DNA from: AWTP1-13 sp033764875
Lineage (GTDB): Bacteria; Pseudomonadota; Alphaproteobacteria; Rhizobiales; Hyphomicrobiaceae
Length of the DNA stretch: 64,000 nucleotides
Direction: 5' to 3'
Assembly: GCA_033764875.1 (NCBI GenBank)
Contig: JANRIO010000112.1
Span: forward strand, 6,622-70,621
The translations under genes were made by a program, and so were the position numbers. The first letter of the stretch is position 1. Every line of letters starts with the position of its first letter. The notes under the pieces were generated by a model, which saw only the letters and a program-made list of their open reading frames with translations, was not told where the DNA came from and did no database searches. Shown here piece after piece: positions 32,252-39,802 of the stretch.

Positions 32252-33102
32252 TGGGCAGCCTCGACCTTGCCGGCGCGCAACGTCAACTCACGGGCGCTCG
32301 CGGACGTGTCCGTGCCGTCGTCTGCCTCCTCGTGATCGGCATTGCGAGCCGTACCGGCCGTCCAGTCCTCCTCCCCGTAGATGGTCGTGAGCACCTCCGC
32401 GGTGAGGCCTGCGGCCGGGCCGTCATAGACGATACGTCCAGCATTCAGCCCGACAATGCGCGGCAGGAACTGCTGCGCGAGACCGACGTCGTGAATGTTG
32501 ACGATGGCGGCGAGCCGATGCTCCGCACACAGCTCCGTCAGCAGCCGCATGACGGACCGCGACGTCTTCGGGTCGAGGCTGGCAGTGGGCTCGTCGACCA
32601 GGAGAAGCTCCGGCTTCTGAGCAAGCGCGCGCGCGATGCCGACGCGCTGGCGCTGGCCGCCGGACAGGGCATCCGCGCGCTTGTCGATATGGTCGATGAG
32701 ACCAACGCGCTCGAGGAGAGCGATGGCATCATCGATGTCCGTCTGCTGGAAGCGCCTGAGCCAGCTTGCCCAGAAGCCCGTGTAGCCAAGGCGCCCGGAA
32801 AGCACGTTCTCCATGACTGTGAGCCGCTCGATGAGCGCGAACTCTTGGAAGATCATGCCCATCCGCCGTCGAAGCCGGCGCAACGCCGTACCACGCGCCG
32901 CGGTGACCTCGATGTCGCCGAGCCAGACCTTGCCGCCGGTCGGCTCGACCAAGCGGTTGACGCAGCGGATCAGCGTGGACTTGCCGGCTCCCGAAGGCCC
33001 GATGAGCCCGATGATCTCCCCGGGTCCGACGGCAAGGGAGACGCCTGCGAGTGCGGCGTCCCCCGTTCTGTAGCGCTTGGTCAGCGCCTCGATGCGCAGC
33101 AT
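32248..33102 (-). CDS. phnC: Phosphonate/phosphite-type ABC transporter ATPase (PhnC-like)
   Basis: A 284-residue ABC ATPase with Walker A GPSGAGKST, signature LSGGQRQR, Walker B LLLVDEPT and a switch His in VNIHDV. The overall pattern, including ALIERLTVMENVLSGRLG, is that of PhnC. It powers the two PhnE permeases. About 50 C-terminal residues after the core are acidic and variable. It starts 40 bp after the phnD stop. Confidence 0.9.
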   Translation of the reverse strand: MLRIEALTKRYRTGDAALAGVSLAVGPGEIIGLIGPSGAGKSTLIRCVNRLVEPTGGKVWLGDIEVTAARGTALRRLRRRMGMIFQEFALIERLTVMENVLSGRLGYTGFWASWLRRFQQTDIDDAIALLERVGLIDHIDKRADALSGGQRQRVGIARALAQKPELLLVDEPTASLDPKTSRSVMRLLTELCAEHRLAAIVNIHDVGLAQQFLPRIVGLNAGRIVYDGPAAGLTAEVLTTIYGEEDWTAGTARNADHEEADDGTDTSASARELTLRAGKVEAAQ

Positions 33103-33142
33103 GGCGGGCTTCCTACGGGGCGCGGCGCGGGGCCGGTTGGCG

Positions 33143-34108
33143 CTACTTGCAGGTGTACTTCACGCCCATCGCCGCGTCGATCTCCCGCACCACGTTCCAC
33201 TTGTCCTTGAACGAGATCTCGATGAACTTCTCCTGCGGCGGCTCGGACTTCTCGAACTCCTTGAGCAGCTCCGAGCCCTCCCACTTGAAGGTGAAGAAGG
33301 CCTCTTTGATCTTGGCCTGCAGCTCCGGCTTCAGATTGTACACGACGCCGTAGCCCGACGTCGGGAACCGGTCAGACTCGTAGATCACCTTGATCTGATC
33401 GCGCTTGACGACACCGCGCGCGGCCATGCGGTCCATGACCGAGGACGCGATCGAGGCGGCGGGGTAGTCCTTGTTGGCGACGCCGAGGATGGAGTTGTCG
33501 TGCTTGCCGGAGAACACCGGCTCATAGTCCTTCTTGGCTTCCATCTTGAACTGGTCGCGCAGCAGCGCCGACGGCGCCTTGAAGCCCGAGTTCGACGTCT
33601 CCGCTGTGAAGGCGAGCTTCTTCCCCTTGATGTCCTCGATCTTCTCGATGCCGGAGCCGGGATACGTGATGAACTGCATTCGGTAGCCGAACTCGTCCTT
33701 CTTCGAGGCCATCATCGCGAACGGGCGGAATCCGGCGCAGGCGACGGCAATCGGGTTCGAGCCTGTGTTGAACGCCGCCACGTGCAGGCGGCCGGCACGC
33801 ATCGCCTCGATCTGGGCGGCGTTCGACTGCACAGGGAAGAATTGGACTTTCTTTCCCGTCACCGTCTCCATGTGCCTGAGGAAGCCTTCCCAGACCTTGG
33901 CGTAGACCGCAGGGTCCTCGACCGGGGTATAGGCGAACACGAGCGTCGCCGGGTCGATCAGCTCCTTCGCATCGGTCGGAATGTCGGCGAGCAGATCGCC
34001 GTCGGCGTCCTTGAACCGCGGATCGAGCGCCGAGGCGGTGACGACCGCGGCGCTTGCCATCATCGCCGCAACCAGCATGATTGTGAGAGTTCTCAAGAGC
34101 CTAGTCAT
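33143..34108 (-). CDS. phnD: PhnD/PtxB-like periplasmic oxyanion-binding protein
   Basis: A 321-residue phosphate/phosphite/phosphonate-type binding protein. A signal peptide (about residues 1-27) precedes the mature DPRFKDADGDLLADIPTDAK segment; FAYTPVEDP, AAFNTGSNPIAVACAG and TAETSNSGFKAPSALL are typical ligand-pocket regions. ATG 34108 has GGAG about 8 bases upstream; an upstream in-frame start at 34204 lacks a signal peptide. It heads the phnDCEE-arsC operon. Such genes recur beside aio and ars clusters, but whether they import phosphorus or sense/import arsenic is not settled by sequence. Confidence 0.87.
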   Translation of the reverse strand: MTRLLRTLTIMLVAAMMASAAVVTASALDPRFKDADGDLLADIPTDAKELIDPATLVFAYTPVEDPAVYAKVWEGFLRHMETVTGKKVQFFPVQSNAAQIEAMRAGRLHVAAFNTGSNPIAVACAGFRPFAMMASKKDEFGYRMQFITYPGSGIEKIEDIKGKKLAFTAETSNSGFKAPSALLRDQFKMEAKKDYEPVFSGKHDNSILGVANKDYPAASIASSVMDRMAARGVVKRDQIKVIYESDRFPTSGYGVVYNLKPELQAKIKEAFFTFKWEGSELLKEFEKSEPPQEKFIEISFKDKWNVVREIDAAMGVKYTCK

Positions 34109-34485
34109 GTGTTCCACTCCATCCTTGCTGAACAGAAACTGCCTAGTCGAGAGATGTGACATTTGATCCAGCTCCGGCGCGCGAAGGGCCGCGTCCGCAT
34201 GCATAGCCAGTATGCATGGTCCTTTTCCCGTTTGCCGACGGGATCTCCTGCGGGAGTGCCCGACCCGGGGCAGGCAGCCTGATCCCTATGGCGCGGCGAG
34301 CATACCCGTGCCGCACGTCGGCCTCGGTCGCGGTTGGAGTTTGACCTTCGTCGGCCTGTCGGCGGTCGCCGGGCAGGCACAGAACGGCGTGAGGACGCCC
34401 AGGCCAGCCGCGTCGACATTGCCGACGCCCACGGCACGGGCTGTCAGCATCGCGCGCATCTTCGTCGAGTGCACCGTTCGCGTTC
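34109..34485. other. Gap between phnD and arsR inside the arsenic island
   Basis: This 377-bp stretch has no convincing gene. Open frames run through it on both strands, as expected at this GC content. The phnD promoter must lie here or be shared with arsR, which reads in the same direction. One short frame (34286-34447, minus) ends in VLTPFCACP, recalling the TPFCSC motif of ArsP/DUF318 permeases, but the remainder does not align. Confidence 0.4.
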
Positions 34486-34842
34486 CTACGCGGCCTTGCC
34501 GCACCGCATGCGCTGCGGCCGGTTGGCGCGCGCCAGGCGCCGGGCATCCTTCAGGTGAAGGGCGTCGTTCTCCAGCGCAGCCACCGCTGCGTCGATGGCC
34601 AACGCCACCCAGGCCGGCAGGTCCGGCGACAGGGCATAGAGGACCCACTGGGCGTCGCGACGATCCCGCAGCAGCCCTGCGTCGCGCAAAACGGCGAGAT
34701 GCCGGGAAACCTTCGGCTGTGGCAGATCGAGCGCCTCCACCAGCTCGCAGACACACAACTCGCCATGCTCCGCGATCAGCGCCAGCGCGCGCAGGCGGAT
34801 CGGGTCGGCGAGTGTCGAGAAAACTGTTGTTGCCTTTTCCAT
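34486..34842 (-). CDS. arsR: Arsenic-responsive ArsR repressor
   Basis: A 118-residue winged-helix repressor. The As(III)-binding pair is in the DNA-binding helix region, ELCVCEL (Cys30 and Cys32), the classical ArsR site; the recognition helix is LPQPKVSRHLAVL. Arsenite binding releases the DNA. It diverges from acr3, with a near-perfect inverted repeat (34865-34886) between them. ATG 34842 follows a TTGAGC-N17-TATATA promoter (minus strand) so closely that the transcript could be leaderless. Confidence 0.93.
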   Translation of the reverse strand: MEKATTVFSTLADPIRLRALALIAEHGELCVCELVEALDLPQPKVSRHLAVLRDAGLLRDRRDAQWVLYALSPDLPAWVALAIDAAVAALENDALHLKDARRLARANRPQRMRCGKAA

Positions 34843-34848
34843 CTCACT

Positions 34849-34886
34849 TATATACGTCCGACCATATATCCGCTCAAGCGTATATA
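34849..34886. promoter_or_regulatory. Candidate ArsR operator and divergent promoter
   Basis: Two overlapping symmetries: TATATCCGC (34865-34873) and GCGTATATA (34878-34886) form a 9-bp inverted repeat with one mismatch around TCAA; TATATACG (34849-34856) and CGTATATA (34879-34886) form a wider perfect pair. On the minus strand TTGAGC and TATATA, 17 bp apart, make a plausible arsR promoter inside it. Confidence 0.6.
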
Positions 34887-34934
34887 CGTTGCGCCGCATG
34901 CGCGTCCGGAATGACCCGCAACAAGGAGCCGGCA

Positions 34935-35972
34935 ATGTCGACCTTCGAGCGCTACCTGACCGTCTGGGTCGGCCTCTGCATCGCCATTGGCATCGCCCTC
35001 GGCTGGATGGTGCCGGGCGTGTTCCAGACCATCGGTGCCGCCGAGATCGCCAAGGTCAATCTGCCGGTCGCCCTGCTGGTCTGGCTGATGATCATTCCCA
35101 TGCTCGTCAAGATCGACTTCGCCGCATTGTCCAAGGTCAAGGAGCACTGGCGCGGCATCGGCGTCACGCTGTTCATCAACTGGGCCGTGAAGCCGTTCTC
35201 GATGGCGCTGCTCGGTTGGATCTTCATCGGCTGGCTGTTCCGCCCATATCTGCCTGCCGACCAGATCAACAGCTATATCGCCGGCCTGATCCTGCTCGCG
35301 GCCGCGCCCTGCACGGCGATGGTGTTCGTCTGGAGCAACCTTTCGGACGGTGAGCCGCATTTCACGCTGAGCCAGGTGGCGTTGAACGATGTCATCATGG
35401 TCTTCGCGTTCGCGCCGCTCGTGGCGCTGCTGCTCGGTCTGTCGGCGATCACCATCCCCTGGCAGACGCTGCTGCTGTCGGTCCTGCTCTACATCGTCGT
35501 CCCGGTCTTCATCGCGCAGGTCTTGCGCCGATCCGTCCTGGCCAAGGGCGGCGAGGCCGCGTTGAAGGCGATGCTTGCCAGGCTGGGTCCCCTGTCCATG
35601 CTGGCTCTTCTGGCGACCCTGGTTCTGCTGTTCGGGTTCCAGGGGAGGCAGATCCTGGCCCAGCCCGTGATCATTGCACTGCTCGCCGTGCCGATCCTGA
35701 TCCAGGTCTATTTCAACTCCGGGCTTGCCTACGTGCTCAACCGGTGGGCCGGGGAGGCGCACTGCGTTGCGGCGCCCTCAGCGCTCATCGGCGCAAGCAA
35801 CTTCTTCGAGCTCGCGGTCGCCGCCGCGATCAGCTTGTTCGGGTTCGAGTCGGGAGCAGCGCTCGCGACCGTTGTCGGCGTTCTCATCGAGGTGCCGGTG
35901 ATGCTCTCGGTGGTGAGGATCGTGAACGCGACGAAGGGCTGGTACGAGGCCGGCCTCGAGGGCAGGCGATGA
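34935..35972 (+). CDS. acr3: Arsenite efflux transporter ACR3
   Basis: A 345-residue inner-membrane carrier of the BART superfamily with about ten helices. It exports arsenite using the proton motive force. The family signature AAPCTAMVFVWS, with the essential Cys (here Cys126), is present, as are VNLPVALLVWLMIIPML and the late FELAVAAAISLFG segment. AAGGAG lies about 9 bases upstream of ATG 34935. It diverges from arsR and converges on the DUF2478 gene. It exports the arsenite produced by ArsC or entering the cell, complementing periplasmic oxidation by AioBA. Confidence 0.95.
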   Translation: MSTFERYLTVWVGLCIAIGIALGWMVPGVFQTIGAAEIAKVNLPVALLVWLMIIPMLVKIDFAALSKVKEHWRGIGVTLFINWAVKPFSMALLGWIFIGWLFRPYLPADQINSYIAGLILLAAAPCTAMVFVWSNLSDGEPHFTLSQVALNDVIMVFAFAPLVALLLGLSAITIPWQTLLLSVLLYIVVPVFIAQVLRRSVLAKGGEAALKAMLARLGPLSMLALLATLVLLFGFQGRQILAQPVIIALLAVPILIQVYFNSGLAYVLNRWAGEAHCVAAPSALIGASNFFELAVAAAISLFGFESGAALATVVGVLIEVPVMLSVVRIVNATKGWYEAGLEGRR

Positions 35973-35982
35973 GACGTTCGTT

Positions 35983-36546
35983 TCAGGCGCGGACGCGATC
36001 CGTCGGGCCGCGATCGATCGTCGCGATCGCTGCTCCGCCCGCCCAGGCAACGATGTCGGCCGGGTTCATCGGCAGGCTCAACGCCATCCCGCTCGTGAAG
36101 CTCCGCCATTCCTGGTCGTAGGGCGCACGCACGGCGGTCAGGACGCAGAGGCCATTCGCCAGCGCGTCCTCGAAATAGGGGCGCAGGCCCCGCCCCAGCG
36201 ACTCGGCGCGCCCGAACCGATTGACGACCAGAAGATCGACGCGGTCGGCAATGGCCTCACGAAGCGCGACCTCGGCCTCGCCGAGCCCGGCCTCGTCCAG
36301 CCGGCAGCCGCGCGCACAGGGTCCCCGGTCCTGCCAGATGTCGAATGAGCGACGCGTCCTGAGATCGACGACATGCACGCTCGCCGCGCAATTGCCGCCC
36401 CGCTCGCCGGTCGAGACTTGCAGCAGGCCGCCGAGCCGGACGCCGCGCGCCGACAACTCGGCACACACGTCGATGAGAAGCCTGTCGATGTAGAAGCCGC
36501 GCGTGTAGTGGATCGCTGCAAGCGGTGAAGGCGCCTGATCGTGCAT
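35983..36546 (-). CDS. DUF2478 protein, molybdoenzyme-associated
   Basis: A 187-residue protein resembling DUF2478, a family related to THEP1-like NTPases and often encoded beside molybdate transport or molybdoenzyme genes. It has AAIHYTRGFYIDRLL in place of a canonical P-loop, RLGGLLQVS, and the conserved DLLVVNRFGRAESLGRGLRP; the Walker A lysine motif is not intact. It lies 85 bp downstream of aioA on the same strand and could help supply or insert the molybdenum cofactor of AioA. That role is an inference. A cytochrome c gene, common at this position in other aio clusters, is absent. Confidence 0.72.
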   Translation of the reverse strand: MHDQAPSPLAAIHYTRGFYIDRLLIDVCAELSARGVRLGGLLQVSTGERGGNCAASVHVVDLRTRRSFDIWQDRGPCARGCRLDEAGLGEAEVALREAIADRVDLLVVNRFGRAESLGRGLRPYFEDALANGLCVLTAVRAPYDQEWRSFTSGMALSLPMNPADIVAWAGGAAIATIDRGPTDRVRA

Positions 36547-36631
36547 TGGCCGATGCTCCCGTGCGTGCGCGAGGTTGAGGAGGTGCGGCGCGCGCGGCGC
36601 CGCACCAGTTTCCAGGCCGAGAGGGAGATGC

Positions 36632-39091
36632 TCAGCCTGCCTTGTACTCCTTCGATTTGAAGGACACTGATTTCGACCGCGGCGTCGCATTCGCAACTTT
36701 GCGGATGTTGCCCCAGGTATGCTTGTAGTCCGGCAGCACCAGCTCGTTGACGCCCGGGTTGACGACATTGCCCTGGCTTCCGGCTGGCGAGCCGAAGACC
36801 ATCGCAACGTGGCCGCGCTTTGCCGTATCGGTGGGATAGGCCATGCCCTGGGTGGCGCCGTTCTCGTTGGAGATCTCGATCAGGTCGCCGGCCGAGATGG
36901 CGAGCTCCGCCATGTCCTGGGCATTCATCTCGATGAACGGATACGGGAAGCGATCCTGGACGAAATCGTTCTTCTGGTCGAGGAACTGGTTCTGCCAGAA
37001 GATGTTGGCGCGAACGTTGTTGATCCAGAACTTGTGGTTGGCCTTCTCCCGCGCCTTGCCGGGAGCCTGCCAGCCCCGCCATTTGGCCGCGCAGAACAGG
37101 GCCAGCCCGTCCTTGCGGCCGTGGCGGGTGAACTTGCCGTCGGTGTAGAGCCGCTCGGTGCCGACCAGCTTTCCGTCCTTGAAGCCGACGACCGGCTCGT
37201 GCACGCCGTTGTTCCCCATTGCCCGCAGTCGCTCGTAGGTGACCTCGGGGTGGGCCTTCTGGTAGCCGTCCTTGAAGGCGTCCTCCTCGGTCTTCCAGTC
37301 GTAGCCCTTGAACTTGTCGGCATAGGCCGCCTTGCCCATCTGGCGGAGCACGCGCTCCATGTTCTGGGCGACGCCGGCTGCGATCAGGCAGTCGGGCTTG
37401 GAGTTGCCGTAGGGGTCCATGTATTTTTCCGACAGGCGCATGCGCCGCTCGCCATTCATGGATGTGAGGTTCATCTCGTTGGCTTCGCAGGCCGGCAGCA
37501 GGACGTGGGCATTCTGACCGATCTGGCTGTGGATGATGTCCACCACGACGGTGAAGAGGCCGCCGGCATTGACGGCCGCCACGATGGCGTCGACCAGTTG
37601 CTCGCGCGTGCCGCCCGCCGCCGCATCCATGGCGTCCTTGACCATGTCCGAGCGACGCTTGTGCACCCGCTTGAACTGCGAGGCGTTGAGCGTCGTCTTG
37701 TAGTGGTCGCAAGCCCAGACGTGGTGCACCTTGCCGCCGCCGCGGATCAGCAACTCATCGACATACTGCGCCGGCCGGCCGACGTGCGCATCGGAGGGAC
37801 GGAAATAGCCCTCCTGATGCCCTCCGAGACGGCAGCAGCCGCCGCCTTCGCGACCGATGTTGCCCGTCGCCAGCGCGATGTTCACCAGGGCGCCGATGGT
37901 GCGGTAGTTGTCGTTGCCCCAGATGATGCCCTTCTCGTAGGCCGTCACGCACTTGCGTCGAGCGCCGCCAGCCTTCGGCTCCGCGATCCACGCCGCGGCC
38001 TTGCCGATGTCGGCCTCGGAGACGCCGCAGATCTTCGCCGCGTCGGCGAGCGACGTCCGGCAGGTGTCGAGCGCGTACTTGAGGCTGCCGAGCCCTGCCG
38101 GATGCGCGTCGTCGAGCGCCTGCGCCTCTCCCGTCTGGAAGGTCGACTTGGCAATGAAGTCCTTGTCGATCCAGCCCTTGTCGACGATGTGCGTGAACAG
38201 CGCGTTGAACAGCACCATGTCGGTGCCTTCGTTGATCGCCAGGTGCAGGACCTTGTCCTTGCCGGCGACCTGCTCGGCCGCGTTCACCGTCACCGTGCGG
38301 CGCGGATCCACCATGATGAAGCGCGCGCCGTTCCGCATCCCCGGCACCATGTGGTTCAGGAACAGGTTGGTCTGCGTCTCCAGGGGATTGGCGCCGACGA
38401 TGAAGATCGTATCGGTGGTCTGATAGTCCTTGTAGGCGTAGTTCAGCTCGTCGACGCCCATGTCGCGCGTCGAATGAACCTCGGAATTGTACGCCGGCCG
38501 ATTGTGGATTCGACAGTTCTTGATCTTCATGCTCTCGAAATAGAGCTTGCCGGTCGCCCAGGTGTTCTCGTAGCCGCCGGCCGAGCCGCCGTGGTCGAAC
38601 ATCGAGACGACCAGGTCGTCCTCCGAGCCCTGCGTGACGACGCGCGCCGTCACGCGCGCGACGAGATCGAGCGCGTCGTCCCAGGAGGTCGGCTGCCAGA
38701 CGCCGTTGCGCCAGACGAGTGGGTCGCCGAGGCGCTGTTGCTGCGTGCCGGTGACGTAGGACGGGCGGTTCTCGGCCATGCGCGCCCCGCGCACCGAGCC
38801 CAATCCCGAGTTCACCACGCAATCATGGTCGGGAACCACGGCGAGATGCACATCCTCGCCGTTCTGGCGCACGAGGTTGTACATCGATGGTGCGATCCAG
38901 GTTCCATCGGCGCCCTGCTGCTTGCCGAGGTCAATGCCGAAGGCATTGCTCTTCAGCGTGCCCTGCTTGTTGCGCGGCCACGTGTAGGCTTTGTAGCCGC
39001 AGCCCACGATGCAGTAGTGGCAGGTCACATTGTGCACCTTCGCATCCTTGGGCGGGATGGGAAGACGGTCGATCTGTCTCTTGAACGCCAT
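36632..39091 (-). CDS. aioA: Arsenite oxidase large (molybdopterin) subunit AioA
   Basis: An 819-residue molybdopterin enzyme of the DMSO reductase family. It oxidises arsenite to arsenate in the periplasm. The N-terminal Cys24-x2-Cys27-x3-Cys31 (VTCHYCIVGCGY), with a Ser in VNSGLGSVRG taking the fourth position, binds the [3Fe-4S] cluster characteristic of AioA. GREGGGCCRLGGHQEGY and the cofactor-binding TNLFLNHMVPG regions match the family. There is no signal peptide; it is exported with the Tat-bearing AioB. It follows aioB by 16 bp. Full length with no damage seen. Confidence 0.96.
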   Translation of the reverse strand: MAFKRQIDRLPIPPKDAKVHNVTCHYCIVGCGYKAYTWPRNKQGTLKSNAFGIDLGKQQGADGTWIAPSMYNLVRQNGEDVHLAVVPDHDCVVNSGLGSVRGARMAENRPSYVTGTQQQRLGDPLVWRNGVWQPTSWDDALDLVARVTARVVTQGSEDDLVVSMFDHGGSAGGYENTWATGKLYFESMKIKNCRIHNRPAYNSEVHSTRDMGVDELNYAYKDYQTTDTIFIVGANPLETQTNLFLNHMVPGMRNGARFIMVDPRRTVTVNAAEQVAGKDKVLHLAINEGTDMVLFNALFTHIVDKGWIDKDFIAKSTFQTGEAQALDDAHPAGLGSLKYALDTCRTSLADAAKICGVSEADIGKAAAWIAEPKAGGARRKCVTAYEKGIIWGNDNYRTIGALVNIALATGNIGREGGGCCRLGGHQEGYFRPSDAHVGRPAQYVDELLIRGGGKVHHVWACDHYKTTLNASQFKRVHKRRSDMVKDAMDAAAGGTREQLVDAIVAAVNAGGLFTVVVDIIHSQIGQNAHVLLPACEANEMNLTSMNGERRMRLSEKYMDPYGNSKPDCLIAAGVAQNMERVLRQMGKAAYADKFKGYDWKTEEDAFKDGYQKAHPEVTYERLRAMGNNGVHEPVVGFKDGKLVGTERLYTDGKFTRHGRKDGLALFCAAKWRGWQAPGKAREKANHKFWINNVRANIFWQNQFLDQKNDFVQDRFPYPFIEMNAQDMAELAISAGDLIEISNENGATQGMAYPTDTAKRGHVAMVFGSPAGSQGNVVNPGVNELVLPDYKHTWGNIRKVANATPRSKSVSFKSKEYKAG

Positions 39092-39107
39092 GATGAATTG
39101 TCCTCCC

Positions 39108-39629
39108 TCAGAGCACGTTGGCCGGGCGGCCGAAAATCAGGTCGCTGACGCCTTCGGCGAAGATGTTGCCGCCGCCGTCGACGCGGAGTGTGAACTGCGG
39201 AAGGTTCTGCGTGGCGTGGCCCCAGACCTGCTGGCCGCCGGCTTCGCAGTCGAAGCGCGAGAAGTGGCCCTGGCAGTTGAGCGTCTTGTCGCCTGGCCTG
39301 TACGTCAGCAGCCAGCCCTTGTGCGGACACAAGGTGGAGAACGCGACGATGTCGCGATCAGGTCCGACGCCGCCTTCGACGGCCTTGCCGAGCTTGAGAA
39401 GGACGCCGGGACTGTCCTTGTCGGGATAGGCGATGTCGAGAGGCTGATTGACCTTGAGGTCCTTCACGTTGGCAAGACGTGTCGAGGCGTAGTCGATCTG
39501 CGCGAGACCGACGCGGGCCTCTGCCTGGCCGGGTGCGATGGTCGTGGCGGCGGCGCCGGCGGCAGCCAAGGCCCCTCCGCGCAGGAACTGCCGTCTTCCC
39601 AGCTCAACGAGTTTGTCACAGCTCTTCAT
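39108..39629 (-). CDS. aioB: Arsenite oxidase small Rieske subunit AioB
   Basis: A 173-residue Rieske protein with a Tat signal (ELGRRQFLRGGALAAAG). The cluster motif is Cys101-x-His103-x15-Cys119-x2-His122 (CPHKGW and CQGHFS). The positions that carry a disulfide in many Rieske proteins are Trp106 and Gly121 here, so this cluster lacks the disulfide, as in some alphaproteobacterial AioB. It carries electrons from AioA to a cytochrome or other acceptor. ATG 39629 has GGGAGAG about 9 bases upstream and a sigma-54 promoter at 39676-39690. Confidence 0.95.
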   Translation of the reverse strand: MKSCDKLVELGRRQFLRGGALAAAGAAATTIAPGQAEARVGLAQIDYASTRLANVKDLKVNQPLDIAYPDKDSPGVLLKLGKAVEGGVGPDRDIVAFSTLCPHKGWLLTYRPGDKTLNCQGHFSRFDCEAGGQQVWGHATQNLPQFTLRVDGGGNIFAEGVSDLIFGRPANVL

Positions 39630-39675
39630 GTTTTTGCTCTCCCTCGGTCTCCGCAGCGAGACCAGGAGGAGCATC

Positions 39676-39690
39676 GCAATCGGCGTACCA
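39676..39690 (-). promoter_or_regulatory. Sigma-54 promoter of aioBA
   Basis: Read on the minus strand the sequence is TGGTACG-CCGA-TTGC, one mismatch from the TGGCACG-N4-TTGC consensus, with the invariant GG and GC 10 bases apart. Transcription would start near 39664, about 35 nt before the aioB ATG. Confidence 0.82.
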
Positions 39691-39753
39691 GGACGAGCGC
39701 ACCGTCAACGCACTGAAACTGCGCTGGGTTTCCTCTGGCGCCTTCCGTCGTCC

Positions 39754-39769
39754 GTTCGGTCTCTCGAAC
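39754..39769. promoter_or_regulatory. Proximal AioR-type upstream activating site
   Basis: GTTCG-N6-CGAAC inverted repeat, centred about 97 bp upstream of the predicted aioB transcript start. Its partner lies exactly 32 bp further upstream with the same spacing. Confidence 0.7.
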
Positions 39770-39784
39770 AACCTTCGGTGCCGC

Positions 39785-39802
39785 TGTTCGGGTTTCCGAA
39801 CA
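39785..39802. promoter_or_regulatory. Distal AioR-type upstream activating site
   Basis: TGTTCGG-GTTT-CCGAACA, a perfect 7-bp inverted repeat containing the same GTTCG-N6-CGAAC core. It ends one base before the aioR stop codon region, in the short aioR-aioB gap. Confidence 0.72.

Noticed and set aside
33750..33800. tRNA-like GGTTCGAG sequence
   Set aside because: It lies inside phnD and no cloverleaf arms surround it; no tRNA gene was seen anywhere in the window.
34286..34447. Possible remnant of an ArsP/DUF318 permease (VLTPFCACP)
   Set aside because: Only a few residues match and no transmembrane segments surround them; chance is more likely.
36719..39148. Plus-strand open frame of 809 codons opposite aioA
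   Set aside because: Antisense shadow of the conserved aioA; low-complexity Arg/Val/Leu-rich product without any family motif.
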